Source of the DNA: Phoronis australis
Taxonomy: Eukaryota; Phoronida; Phoronidae
Length of the DNA stretch: 64,000 bases
Assembly (NCBI GenBank): GCA_002633005.1
Contig: NMRA01000128.1
Coordinates: 26,051-90,050 of the forward strand
Direction: 5' to 3'
Shown: positions 42,201-57,200 of the stretch, piece after piece
Layout: every line of letters begins with the position of its first letter
Numbering within the stretch: the first letter of the stretch is position 1
Made by a program: the position numbers and the translations under genes
The notes under the pieces: generated by a model
Database searches by the model: none
What the model saw: the letters and a program-made list of their open reading frames with translations, nothing else
What the model was told of the DNA's origin: nothing

Positions 42201-45200
42201 ATTACTTTTATTATTTTTACATTACTTGCACCACATTGTATTGTATTTAATTACTCTGTATTATTTTCTAGATTGACACATGTAGAATCTACAAGTTCTT
42301 ATACAAGCAAGATTCATAGTACACAGAAGAAAGAGATGTATGTATGTTACTTAATTCTCCACTTCTTTTGCACAACAACAAGTCCCAAAATGGTCATATT
42401 TATATTTTTCAAAGACTGATTATCAATTTGCAAATTATGGCAATTTAAGCAAATGTTGTTTTATGTCATCTACACACTACAATCCATGCTTGTAAGACTA
42501 AAATGTTCTTAATCTTTATTTTTTTTGGATAAATTTGATAAAATAGTATTTCACTTGTGGGTCATATCTGCCAAAAAAGTGAAGAATTACCGTATTTTGA
42601 CTTATGAACCACACTTAGAAGAAATAAGTAGCGAGAGAAACACCACTTAAGTATATGTCAACATATTTTGTTACAGTACCTTTCCCGAAGGGAGATTGGC
42701 TGCTTCCAGTGCCTTCTCAACTTTGCGTCGATCATCTTTATTGGATGCAAAATGCTTCACCACACTGTGGAAAAACATTTCAATTAACTTCATATTAATG
42801 CAGAGTTCAGTACGCCGCGCCTGCCACGCATATCACAGTTTCCACTTTCCATGAGATAAAATAACCATGGGTTTTCCATGAAGAGAACCTTTTTGTCAAA
42901 TTCCTAGTTGATGAAACCATGTACCCCATTCAAACCCGATGGAAGATAAAACTGAATATTCATGAGTCGTTCCACAAGACGGCATTTATATTTTTTGAAT
43001 CAATTTTCAATAGATGACAATATCTATTACCTAGCAAGGCCACCAAAATAATGAATTTGTACAGTATGCACCATGAAACCTGGCATATAAAGCATTAGCC
43101 TTACATTTGAATATAAGGCCACGACCTTATGATTGAATATGGCCTTAAGTATATCTGCTTAAAATCAGGGGTCACTTATATACTTTTAGACTTGAACAAA
43201 AGCATTAATTCAAAATAACAAATTCACAAAACATGTTCTTTTGTTTTTGGTTTATGTTTTATTATTCATTTAATGATTTCATGGAATGGTTTTAGACAAC
43301 TCGTAATATTTTAAAAACTTTGATTCACGAAAACAACAACAGTTTTAAAACTTGACATGTTTCGGTGTCATTTATTAAACACCATCCTCAGAAGTCATAA
43401 TACAGTGGCCACCTAGCTAGGCCCAGCAACAAGTAATGAAGCACAGATACAGTCAGTTACAGGGAGTGACAATGAACTAGACCAACAATGACAACCTGTG
43501 GTGCGCCAGTTGCCTATTGAGATTGGGCTTGCACCAACTGATATGTAAAGCCTCAGGAATTTTAAGCTCCTTTGTTGTTACTGCCTGGTCTATTATTGCA
43601 AAGTCATTGAAAGAGCACTGCTGATAATGATTGGAGCTCTGCAGGTGAATATTTACATGTGAATTACTGTCAGAATTTATATGTTCCTTGGTCCTGGTTT
43701 TCAAATGGCGAACAGTTTCGCCTATATAACTGGAGCCACATCCAGTACAGATAAATTTGTATACTGCCTTGGACCGTAGACCCATAGAAATTTTGTCCTT
43801 AGGTTAAATAAACTTGACAGTTTTAGAGACTTGAATGTTAATACAACTCTTAAGTTCACACAGTAATCATTCACCAAATGTTGAGTTTTCGTTGAGCAAT
43901 TTTGGCGTAAAACCCAACAATAGGTATTTTAAAGTACTTGTAGTTAGTTTTGTCTACAGGATGAACATCATCAGGGTTACGTTGGAGTCTTGCTTTCAGT
44001 ACCCTATTGACTAATTCTAGGGGATAGCCATTCTTTTGCAAATTCGTTGTAAGTTCTTTGATATTAGAATAAAATCTAGCCCAAGTGTTGTAAATGCGAT
44101 ATACCCTATTAGTGTTTTAATGAGACCTACTTTATAAACAAAGGATGTGAAGCTATGAAAACAAGTGTACATTATCAGCAGTGCTCTTTCAATGACTTTG
44201 TAATAATAGACCAGGCAGTAACAACAAAGGAGCTTAAAATTCGTGAGGCTTTACATATCAGTTGGTGCAAGCCCAATCTCAATAGGCAACTGACACACCA
44301 CAGGTTGTCACTGTTGGTCTAGTTCATTGTCACTCCCTGTAACTGACTGTATCTGTGCTTCATTACTTGTTGCTGGGCCTAGCTAGGTGGCCACTGTATT
44401 ATGACTTCTGAGGATGGTGTTTAATAAATGACACCGAAACATGTCAAGTTTTAAAACCGTTGTTGTTTTCGTGAATATATGCTGTTACTTGCTATCATGA
44501 AAAACTTTGATTGTTCTTTAGGCAATTATCAACCTTCATGGAATTTTTTAAAAAGCAATACATGTTGAGAGTAAACCATAAATATGAGAAATGGTTCCTC
44601 GGATTTTGAAAGTAAGAATATGTATAGGTCAAATATGAAGTCTCACGCAGGTTAGGATTTTATATGAACTCGTGTTCACTGCACGAAAAATGGCAATCAA
44701 CTGGCTATATACGATTGTCCAATGCTTACAGCATGAATTAAGATAATTCAGTCTAGGATTTTAAAAATATGCATTTTTGGGCACAATGCGGACAGCGAAA
44801 TGTGTGAAAAGACATAATGAAGTTTGAATATTAGCTTAGCATTTTGATCATGGCTGATTTGCAGAAACACCAAAAAATGATAACTGGTTCTATATAACCA
44901 AAGAATCCTTTAAGTATTTACGAATTTTTAAAATGCATTTCTCAAAATGTATTATTTTGCTTATATGCCTGGTTTGACAGTATATCAAAAATAAAAACTT
45001 CCCCCAGAGCATCACTGGTAAAACACTTTCTTTGGTAATACCATAGATTAAGAATTCGTAGACACTAACAGGAGTCCTGCATTATGAGAACCAGTTTTCT
45101 CCACTGAAAAATGGGCATCGAACTGGTTCTCAAACTCTGGGACCCATGTAAGTGACCATTGCCCTTACTTTTTCATGGCTATCTTTCCTTCATGGTGAGT

Positions 45201-48200
45201 GACAAGTGAGAACCTCGTGAATGTTTTTTCCAGGAACGATGTAACAGATCCATTGAGCGCCAAAAGGTTTTGAGAGTATAACAGCAGTTCATCTGCCCAC
45301 TCCTGAAGCAGCAAGGGTAGAACGATTAAAGCAAATTTCAGTCAGGAAAATGCACCAGATTCTTGAAATATAGTCACCGATAACTTCAATATTATCAACT
45401 TGAACAATGTAAATACCACAAAGTACCAACACAACAGGTAAGCCGGCATTGCACAGTAGTTCAGGTATTTGCCAGGCGACTTTTACCATACTGAAAAATA
45501 TTTATCCAAATTCTAGCCAAGTATCTTAAAACCTTACCAAATTTGGCAAAAAATAAATACTAAAGGTGATATTTTTTTAGTCTTCAAGGGCTTCCAGTAT
45601 GGGTGTCAAATCCCACAATGCCTCAAAACATTGCCTGGGAGTAGCTATGGTGTATGTTTAACATGTTGAAGTATCTACTTGGTGCTTTCATGTTTTACGA
45701 AACAAATGGAGAAATAACATTTCCTTTGAACGCCATCTTGTGTCCTAAATGGATGAGATTTTACCGTAACTAGTAGAAAATTGTTTATTTCCACCAACAC
45801 AAACGCCTCTAAGCAGAATGAGAAGTGTTATCGAAAAAAAAAGAAAGAAAATCATTCTTACAGTGGCCAACTCTATTGAATTGCAGACAAAGTTCAGCCA
45901 CGAAATGTTTATCATGTCAGTTCCGTAACAGATCGAGATAGTTTTATCTTCCAGCGCAATATCAGGGGCTCCCATCATGCACGAGTCTCTCAGTTTACCT
46001 TCCTGAAATATTGGAATGAAAACAAAATGAGAGCAGAAAGCTAAAAGACAAATGAGACCTTGTGGAGATGCAGCAATCATCATCATGGACATAGTTTCAG
46101 GAGAAAAATCAGCTGGCATTGGATGATCATTTTATGATCACGTGACAAGGTAACTGGATGGTGTCTCAAGACGTATATCACATAAATGTTATGAAATGTA
46201 CTTTTTGTAGAACTAGCTATTACATCAAGACCTGTGATGTACAAAAGTATTTAGAACAAGGGCGAGGTATACATAATCATGCTACTGACATCCTACGTCA
46301 TCAACAATCGTCAAATAGTCATTGCTGATCACAGATCGCGTGACACATGTCGCAAACATGCTCGTTCAAAACTTTCTGCGTATGCAATTTCCATTCAATT
46401 AATTTTCATGCGATAAATGACATAATGCACATTTCTACCTCTTAGTGATTTAACAATTCCAAAAATATTATGAAGGGATATCCCTGACGAGCTTTGAACC
46501 TGTGCCCTTTGGGTGCACTGGACGATAAAAAGAGTGCTCTTTTTCAAAAGGCTGTGCCCAGCAGACTTAGTGTAATCAAAGTGCTAACATATGAAACAGA
46601 ACCCAATGAGGCAATCGAAATATGAACAGAGCCATGTTCATGTAAAAGTTGCATTTTTACTTAAAAATTCCAATCTGACTTCAAACAAACTGTTCAGCTG
46701 TAGTGGAATGAGAACAGTCTTATTATAATGTAAAATCTGACATACTAAATTAAAAAGTAGGCAATCAGACAAAGACTTCAATAAAAGATTTGCCTGGTGG
46801 GCACACTCCTGCTATTGCACATTTTTATTTTTTATGTGCTAATGGCGCAAAGGCGCAGTTCAGGAATATCCCTAAGTATGGCTATTTCGATTCCTTCTAC
46901 GATTTGAAATTGTCTCATCTTATATCAAATAATTCTTAGAATTAAAGAGCTGTACGTGTCATGTACCTGAAAACTTTGACATGCGAAGATGTTATATTTT
47001 AACAGTCGGACAAAAATCTATGAGAGTGTAGACATTGAGCTTGGTACTACCGGTATGTCAGGAATCTTGTCCCTCTTCAAGCTCAGATCACTAAACATGT
47101 CAAGTGGCCTGAGCTTCAAGTAAGTGGACAGTCTTTGAGACTGAGCTAAGTAAGATGCTTGGGGCAGGTTTTATTCAATTTTCCAAATTAATGAACGTAA
47201 CGAGACAAAACTAATCCGACAAAATACTGTTTCCGAGTCATGGCGGATAGTTCTCCTAACAACAAAAATGACTGGTTATAACTATTACAGTAGCAATATT
47301 TTAATTACGAAATGGCTAATTAACTGAATTTCCTGTTAATTGCCCTTTGTTCTCCACAAGGGAAGATTACTCTGACGATGAATTTGACTTCTCCCCACTT
47401 GTCATGACAGGGAATTCCTGGTCATTTGACTTCTCCCCACTTGTCATGACAGGGAATTCCTGGTCATTTGACTGACTTCTCCCCACTTGTCATGACAGGG
47501 AATTCCTGGTCATTTACATTCAGGCCCAAAATAAAAATGATCCAAGAACCAATCACTTAAATTTTGAGGCTTGGCAGAGGTCTGGGATCTTTGAATGCTT
47601 TTTTATTTGTTGTCTAAAATACAATTCATTAACCACATTACTCGACCACACAACCTTTCCACGCCATGACAGAAAATAATTTCCATTTCCCCAAACAGGA
47701 CATCCAAGGCACTGGAAAGTGAAAACCAGAGTCCAAATGTCTTTGACTTTTGGCATGGCTGGCTAACCCTTCCAAAATGACAGGTGACATCTCAATTCTT
47801 TTGAATTGCAGAAACCAATTGCTATCACGACAGGGATAATTTTGAGACCAGTAAGAGTCAATGAGCTTATATAATGATTTTTGCTTCAATAAGTAAGATT
47901 AAGAGTACCCTTTAAGTTTACATTGAATTTAATTTGCTCACTTTAAACGGAATCTCGGTGCACATAGTGAATCCATGCGTAATCATAGGTTCCTCATCTC
48001 CCTTGCCATCCCAACAATCCAGCTCAATACACCTACAGCCACTCAGCAATACTTGACGGTACACCTCTACTGATGATCGACCGGTTATCTGATGACCTGA
48101 AACAAACAGTTGCCATGTTATTTTTTATAAAAATAATACTTTTTGTAGTATTATTCACATTATTGAAATCATATTGATAGTGCTATTCATAAATTTTATA

Positions 48201-51200
48201 AAATAACAATAAGAAGAGTGTTAATAGAATTATTGAGTGCATTGTAAGCTAGTGTTGTACAAAACTTCATGCTGCAAAGAAGAGCAACGCGGAGCGTTGA
48301 AATGCACCCACGACTGCACCGCAAATGCTGTGCTTCTAGGGGTGTTTTTAGTATCATGAAAATGGCTATTAGATGGCACAGAATGCATTGAACCCATCTT
48401 AAAATGGGAAGGTGTCGTCATCTCTCTATTTGCCAAATTTCATGAAAATCTGTCGCAAAACTCCAGATATAAAGCAGGATTTCAAGCACTTTCAGGCAAA
48501 AAGTAGGAAAAAGTAGGATGCTTTTTCATAAAAAGTGGGAAAATTAGGAACTGTAAAGTGAAAAGTAGGAAAAAGTAGGAACAAAAGCAGGCATTTAGGA
48601 GTAGTTTTCATCAATATTTACCAATGACGTTCACTTCATGTCACAGGCAGTACTCACCATTAGTTGGAGAGCCAGCAGGACTTCATTCACACTTTTAAGT
48701 GAAAAAGGTTTGACAGCGTAATTCTATTGTACATCATCTACCATAAGGAAAGGGGCATCTTGAATTTTTTAGTTTAGTAACTCTGCACACCATGTCCACA
48801 GCTAGACCGGATGTTTCCTGGGGTTAGCAGATAAGACGGGGGTGTTTGGACCCCAAGGGATAACAAGAGCCCCAAAACTGAACTTGTATAAAAGAGGAAA
48901 TACGACAATTTTGATTACTACTATGGATAAAACATATTTCAAGTGAACAAAAACACAATTTATTCTCAAATACAAAAAATGAAACAAAAACTAAGTTAAG
49001 ATACATCTGGGGTAACTAAATGAGCTGGCTTCAAATTAAAGCTAAAATAAAACTGCTTGTAACAAATTGCCACTATTAGGAACCACAGTGTTAGTCGAAT
49101 CCACGTACCTGTTGTCAAGTTAACAGGAATACAATTGAAAAGTTTCAAAAACATCTTGCAAGGGGTTTAGGAGATACAGTCGTAGATGCAAAAAAATGTC
49201 GCTAAGGGGCACCGTAGTACTTGGACCTGTCTGAAAATCCACATCAATCATGCTCTTGTCAGTAGGAACACATCTGACAATTTTCATAGTGATCCTGTGT
49301 TGTCGGCAGATACAGAAGCAGATTAAAAAATAATTAAAATTGCCACTAGTTGGTCGAATCCACCACAAAATGGTGCTGTCATTTTTATAACAGAAATTTG
49401 TTTGCCAAATTTCATGAAAAAGCACCAAGAAACTTTAAAATTACAGAGGGAAATGTAAAAAAATAAAATTGCCATCAGGAAGAGCTGTAGTTGGACTGGT
49501 ATGAAACTCATCATCTGCTAAATTTCACAAAGGAGATAAGCTGTAGACACAAAAACAATGTACCTAAGGGGGCGCCATAGAATTTGAACATGTCTAAAAA
49601 TCAACATCACCCTATGTCTTCTCATCAGGAACACATCTCCCAATTTTGATATATCAATATCATTATTTATCATTTATTGTAAATCATAGGGATTTCCTAC
49701 ATACATAAATACAGAAATTAAAAATATGTACATTTGGAATATTTACACGTCAGAGACTTTCAAACGATTTGGTGGATGAAGAGATTGACATCAAAAAGAT
49801 ACTCAAAAAAATTTCAAAATGGCTACCAGGTGGTGCAGAATACGCCAAATCCATCCGAAAATGCAAAGGCAGCGGCGGCGTCTCCTTAATAGAAACCTAT
49901 TAGCAAAAATTCATGATAATAAAAATGGCCACTATACTTCGAATCTATCCGAAAACAGGAACCTGTCATCATCTCTGATGGAAACCAATTTATTAAATTT
50001 CATAAAAATCCATCAAGGTGCTTCAAAGATACAGAAGACAATGGAAAAAATTGCCACAATGGTGACACAGCGGCAACTGGATCCGTTCAAATGTCGTCGT
50101 TTGTTGCTAACTTAATATAATATTACACTTGCCAAATTTAATAGTAAGATCCTGCAGAGGATTTAAGAGATACAGCCATAGATGCAAAAAACACCACTAG
50201 GAGGCACAATAGTCACAGTTGTCCGAAAATCATCACCATCCGTCCTCTTCAAACTAGATACACGCTAATTTTCATAATCATACTTGTAGTGGTTCGCCTG
50301 ACAAAGGCGTGAATTCCAAAAACATCGAATCCATCCCAAAATGGGAATATGTCATCGCTGCTCATCAGAAGAGGATTTCAGTATATTAAGCTTACACTCA
50401 GACAATTGGAAACACAAGGTACACGAGGCTATTGAGATTCAAGTCCACAGACCAAGATTGAACAGGGGACATGACCTTCTTATGGGATTCCCTCTCCCTG
50501 ACATTAGGGAATCCCCATTATTGTTTCTATTGGTTTTATGCTACAATGAAAGAGTTCGCACCCAGTGCTGAATCAAGTCCGTGTGACATGGACGAAATGG
50601 CTGGGCACCGACATCAAGGTACAGTTTTAAGGTTCCAAAAGGATCTTCACTCAATATTTTCATCATTTAAATGGAACCCAGTAATATACATAGTCACAAT
50701 TCACAATGATTTGGAACAATTGTTCTTATGAATTTCCAAAACACATTTATTTGTCAAACATGAGATACAGGAGGGCACTAGACAAATGACTAAATTTGGC
50801 TAACTTTCCAAAGTCTAAAGTCATGTCTCAGAAATGGCTGATCAGATTCGTGTCAAACTTCCAGGTACTATGATTTATGCGCAGTTCTTTAAAAAGACAT
50901 TGCTTTTAAAATGTTCAACTTTTTCACAAGGGGCTTTTATAGGATTTTTGTGAAAAAAAAATCAAATGTTGCATAAAATGAAAACAAGACATGTTAGAAA
51001 ACTGACATCATCTTTGAGATTTCAATCTGAGCACTGATATCAAACTAAATTTGAACAGGTTACGAATACCGTTGTTTTACTACAACTGTACCTTCCTTTT
51101 TGTTAAAATTTTCCAAAAAGAAATGGTTACGTATCACAAATGGCAGATTGGTATTAAGAGAGAAAATAAATGCCTACATTTAAGTTTTCTCCTTTTAGAA

Positions 51201-54200
51201 AATATTATTATGCTTTTATATAGTTACTTTCTATAGTTTCTACACATTCATTTAAAAGAATGATAAGGTCCTGCATAACTACATTGAATCAAAATCTGAT
51301 AACAGTCAGATATAAAGACATGCCTGCATTTTGAGAACCAGTTTTCTCTACTGAATAATGGGCATCACACTCGTTCTAAAAATGTCCGACTATGGCTCAA
51401 ATTCTTACCCAAGCGCCCACACCACATAGGGTACTTTTTAGAACGAGTATGACAAGTAGTATAAAAGAATTACCTGTGAGGTAGGTAGCTAATTACCTGT
51501 GAGGTAGGTATTGTGAGAAGAATTAATAAAGTAATGTGACATGGGTTGACTCATATCCTCGTTAAGGTCGTACTTGTCAGCTGGGATGGGCAGGTTGTCA
51601 TCACTTAGAAGGTACAGCAAGAAGCCCTGCTGTGATAGCAAGCCTGAAATGAACAACGGCGATGGTAAGAACATTGCACACAGGAGGATGTAAAGAACTG
51701 TTACACACGGTAAGATCTTAACAATTTGTGACACAATAGGTCATATAAGTGAGCTTTTCTTTCATAATTTACATGAAACTTGTACCAAATTAATGCTTTC
51801 GTTTCATTATTTTCAAGTTTTGAATATGGCTACCATGACTTACATAGAGAAAACTTAAGGGCCTTGTGTTAGATGCTCTTGAAAATGAAAAAGTGTAAAT
51901 GGATGGAATAATTTTCAACCCAAACTGGTGAGACTTTACTATATGTACCCCTAACCAAGTCACTTCCCTTGTGTTACCATGTAATACAAGAATATTCTGA
52001 ATACAAACATGTGTTGCATGGATTGAGGCACTCAAGAACACCAATTTATATGATGTAGTGAATATAAATTCACCATTTTCCCACTGATGGCTCATGATGA
52101 TATGCTTCATTGACTGGCACAGAAAAAGTGGATTAACTTTAACACGAGAAATGATGTACTTAGAAGTCTGATGACTTTCATTGCGAAAAACAACCGTCAC
52201 TAGAAAGGACATTACATATATTGAGAAATTACATACATGGCACTAGAAACTGGGCAATTAAAGATGAGACACGAGTTAGTTCGATCCCCACATACTGGGA
52301 AATTACAGACTTGATATGGGGCCAAGAGATGAGGGCACTATAGACATGATTTATGATTAACAGAGTTCATCACACTGGGAAATTACAGAAGTGACATACG
52401 GCCACTATCTGGAAATAACAGATGTGATAAAGGGCTGAGACAGTTGACATCCAATTTCTTCTGAAGGTTCTGCATATCTTCTGTCATTTACAAGTCAATG
52501 AAAAATGCAAACCCTCAGAGGTATTTTGCAGTTATTGCAAATAATAGTTTGTCCTGAAGTACTCTATTACACCAAAGTAAAACAGCGTAGACTATGAAAT
52601 TGATAATCGCTCTACTGATAGTACACAATTCATTTTAAAAGGGGACTGTAGTCAAAATAATGTTGCAGTTAATCGGTTCTAACATACAAATAAAACTCAC
52701 ATTTGCCTGACTTGCGTGCCAAACTAAAGCCAATTCGAATTCATGGTCAAAACACTGAATTCTGAAAGCGATCGCTGATTGGCTGATGCGACAGTGACGT
52801 GAACGGCGGGGTATCGGCTGCTTTACACATTCATTGCTTATGTCATATTTGAAGAGTTTACATCGTAATTTATCATTGTATCAATCGTCCTTATTTTTTA
52901 TTGTTTGCCACAGTGCTGTAAAAGGTTCGCTATGCCTTTTTGTATGGCACCTGGTTGCTCAAACTCTTCGAAAAAGGCGTCTTCTAAAGGGATGGTCATC
53001 GCATACCATCGCCGGGTTACCCAAGCCTTGGCCCAAAGCTCAGTGTATACTAGATATAGGCCTACAGGTTTAAGCCGATATGGGNNNNNNNNNNNNNNNN
53101 NNNNNNNNNNNNNNNNNNNNNNNNNNNNNNNNNNNNNNNNNNNNNNNNNNNNNNNNNNNNNNNNNNNNNNNNNNNNNNNNNNNNNNNNNNNNNNNNNNNN
53201 NNNNNNNNNNNNNNNNNNNNNNNNNNNNNNNNNNNNNNNNNNNNNNNNNNNNNNNNNNNNNNNNNNNNNNNNNNNNNNNNNNNNNNNNNNNNNNNNNNNN
53301 NNNNNNNNNNNNNNNNNNNNNNNNNNNNNNNNNNNNNNNNNNNNNNNNNNNNNNNNNNNNNNNNNNNNNNNNNNNNNNNNNNNNNNNNNNNNNNNNNNNN
53401 NNNNNNNNNNNNNNNNNNNNNNNNNNNNNNNNNNNNNNNNNNNNNNNNNNNNNNNNNNNNNNNNNNNNNNNNNNNNNNNNNNNNNNNNNNNNNNNNNNNN
53501 NNNNNNNNNNNNNNNNNNNNNNNNNNNNNNNNNNNNNNNNNNNNNNNNNNNNNNNNNNNNNNNNNNNNNNNNNNNNNNNNNNNNNNNNNNNNNNNNNNNN
53601 NNNNNNNNNNNNNNNNNNNNNNNNNNNNNNNNNNNNNNNNNNNNNACACTAAAATTTCTTATTCCGACAATATGAAAAACGCTACTTGATTGCACGCTAA
53701 CACAGGACAGTGACTTTGCCCCCGCCAAATACGTCACGAGACTAAGCAGCGCTCCAAGCCGGTAATTTTTTTAGCTTCGTTAGAGAATATAAGTTTAATT
53801 TTTGGTGTTGAATTATTTGTGAAATTAATCAACAATTCATAGAAAACTATCCAGAATTTATTCAGAATAAATTACAGTTCCCTTTTAAAGTGGCACACAT
53901 GCTATCTCAGTACTAAGTTCTTTTGTGCTAGTTATGTAGTGTGACCCATAATATGACACTCAGTTCCTTGTTTCCATATTTAATTAAATCCTATTATAGT
54001 GGTTTGCCATCATATCAACTCGCTGACCTTCAGTAGATCAATGACATTGGGCAGACCAATTTATAAACACTCAATCGTGCAGGTGCATATTACATTGAAA
54101 ACGCTCACCCAGTCTAAATGCAATGCTTGTTACCTGACGATAAACAGTTTGCCAACTGAGAAGTAATGAAAATGCCTGGGCACCTAACCTGAATATATCT

Positions 54201-57200
54201 CAGCTGCATAAAGCAACAGTTCTATAATTTTCAAATAAACTCCCGGATACATATTCGAACTAAGACCAGGGGGACTTGTACTGATTGGTCGATTATTATT
54301 CACAATTTCCAAGATTTTCCAAAGCGTTATGATTTGCAACGCGGATTTAGTGAGGCAGCCATTTTTAAAAGTGCGACACCTGTTGGCAGGATTGATAACT
54401 AACTGATAACCGCGAGATGTCAAGAGTTTTCAAGGACGACATTTGTGCGCAAGAACACACACTCTCGTGTTTTTTCTAATGAAGTTTTGAAGAGGGAATC
54501 ATTTATAAACTGTTTTTTACTCAGAATTTCCCTAACATGCCACGCGGTATCTTCAACATACTAGCCAATTTTGGAGTCTTTTTGACACACGCATGATCGT
54601 TGTAGTTATCATTCCTGCCGACAGGTGTCGCAGTTTTATAATGGCGGTCACTCGAGATCGGCTGCCGCAAATGAACACCTCGTAAAAACGGTGAATGCAT
54701 GAATAAAAAGAGCCTAATTGGTACGAGTAATACATTTTTGGAATCACCATGATCACCCTGACGAGAGGATTCAGAAAATGTTAATATCAAGTATGAATGT
54801 TAATGGAGTCGGATTGTAAACAACGGGTTATGCCATGTGACTGAGCCCTAAGGCACAGCCAAACATGTCCGCACAGTAAAATATAAGTTTACTACAGCAT
54901 ACAGTAATACTGAAACAGAGCTGCAGAATGCATGGCTGTATGTAAAAATTGTATTCTGTAACATTAAAATGGTAAACACGTTATTTACACAAATAAAATA
55001 AAATTTTGTTATGAATCAAGAAACAAGGCATTCACAACATAACGATGCGCAAGGGAATTCCCAGTAAAATGTTGTTCAAGTTTGCTTTTCACACACATAT
55101 TTCATTTAATTCTGGGTCAAATTTTTCCATTCAAAAAAGGATAAATCTTTATTTTTTATGAAAAATTTGATTACGTTGGTGTCCAAATTGAAATTTGTAT
55201 GAAACTAAGGTACGCAATGGCAGCCAACGCGATAATTACACAAGAGCAACGCGGAGCGTTGAAATGCGCCCACAATTGCACCGCATACGGTATCCTTCTA
55301 GGGTTGTTTATTGGTACCATAAAGTGGCCAGTAGAGGGCATACTTTGCAAAATGGAAAGGCATGGTCATTGTCTCCTCAATAGGCTAGGGGCAAAATGTG
55401 AGTAATCTTCATAATACAAGCACATCCTATACACCAGTTGCTTAAAGCACCACAGAAACATAGAATTAAAAACAAATTTACCAACATACGAGATTAGCAC
55501 AGCATTAGAATGCCAGAAACAAATTTCTACTTGGAACTTTTCCTTCACAGTCACGAAGTAACACAAAGTATACACCTGAAGACCTATGAAAATACAGAGG
55601 TCAATGTAAAATACTAAAATTGCCACTAGAGGCAAATACTAAAATTGCCACTAGAGGCATACCGGTAATCAGAATCATCCTAAAGTCGTCATCGTCCGTT
55701 GTCAACATCACATAAATACACTTGCTAAATTTAGTAAAGATCCTGCAAACGGTTTGGGAGATACAGCCATGGGCGCAAAAAAACAAAACTGCCACTAGGA
55801 GGCGCCACAGTAGTCCAAATCGTCTGAAAATCATTGTCAGCTGTCTTCCTTATAGTAAGCACATACACGCCAATTTTCACAATCATCCTTTGAGCGGTTT
55901 GGTTGATAGAGGGGTGGACGCAAAAATACAGACTCGAAAACAGTAAAAATGGCCACTAGGTGGCGCAAACTACGTCGAATCCATCTGAAAACAGTAGGAT
56001 AGCGTCATCTCACTAATAGGTGCCTACATACCAAATTTCATGAAAATCCGTTCAATACTTTTGAAGATACAAAGGTAAGCGTAAAAAACTAAAATTGCCA
56101 CTAGGGGGCACACCGGTAGTCGGATCCGACCAAAAGTCGTCATCTTCCGTTGTTAACATCATATAAATATACTTACACAATTTGTAAAGATCCTGCGAAC
56201 GGTTTAGGAGATACAGCCATAGGCGCAAAAAAACAAAACTGCCACTAGGAGGCGCCACAGTAGTCGAAATCGTCGGAAAATCATCGTCAACCATCCTCTA
56301 CATAGTAAGCATATACATGCCAATTTTCACAATCATCCTTTGAGCGGTTTGGTTGATAGAGGGGTGGACGCACAAAAACAGACTCGAAAACACTAAAAAT
56401 GGCCACTAGGTGGCGCAAACTATGTCGAATCCATCTGAAAACGGGAGGATAGCGTCATCTCACTAATAGGTGCCTACATACCAAATTTCATGAAAATCCA
56501 ATAAGGACTTGTGAAGATACAAAGGTAAGCGTAAAAAAATTAAAATTGCCACTAGGGGGCACACCGGTAGTCGGATCCGTCCAAAAGTCGTCATCTTCCG
56601 TTGTTAACATCATATAAATATACTTACACAATTTCGTAAAGATCCTGCGAACGGTTTAGGAGATACAGCCATAGGCGCAAAAAAAAAAAACTGCCACTAG
56701 GAGGCGCCACAGTAGTCGAAATCGTCGGAAAATCATCGTCAACCGTCCTCTACATAGTAAGCACATACATGCCAATTTTCACAATCATCCTTTGAGCGGT
56801 TTGGTTGATAGAGGGGTGGAAGCACAAAAACAGACTCGAAAACAGTAAAAATGGCCACTAGGTGGCGCAAACTATGTCGAATCCATCCGAAAACGGCAGG
56901 ATAGCGTCATCTCACTACTAGGTGCCTACATACCAAATTTCATGAAAATCCGTTCAGGACTTTTGAAGATACAAAGGTAAGCGTAAAAAACTAAAATTGC
57001 CACTAGGGGGCACACCGGTAGTCGGATCCGTCCGAAAGTTCGCACATGCCGTCCCATTCATGAATGGAACATATGTGCCAAATTTCATGAACGTATGTCA
57101 AAGGGTTTTGGAGATAGAGCAGCGGACGCCGGACGGACGCCGGACGGACGCCGCCCGGACGGACGGACGGACGGACAGAGATGACGGCATAATGCGTCCA

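Larger units (their letters stand above)
32542..46378. repeat. Large duplicated block, copy A
   Basis: It aligns to 47516-64000 over its whole length, starting at the shared acattcaggccc. Exons match almost exactly and introns differ by a few percent plus indels. The right end of the homology cannot be fixed because copy B runs off the window. If the arrangement is a simple tandem repeat, copy A would end at 47515. Confidence 0.95.

Noticed and set aside
52898-53737. Four long ORFs on both strands across the second gap
   Set aside because: They are artefacts of n. Only the short plus-strand THAP-like start is retained.
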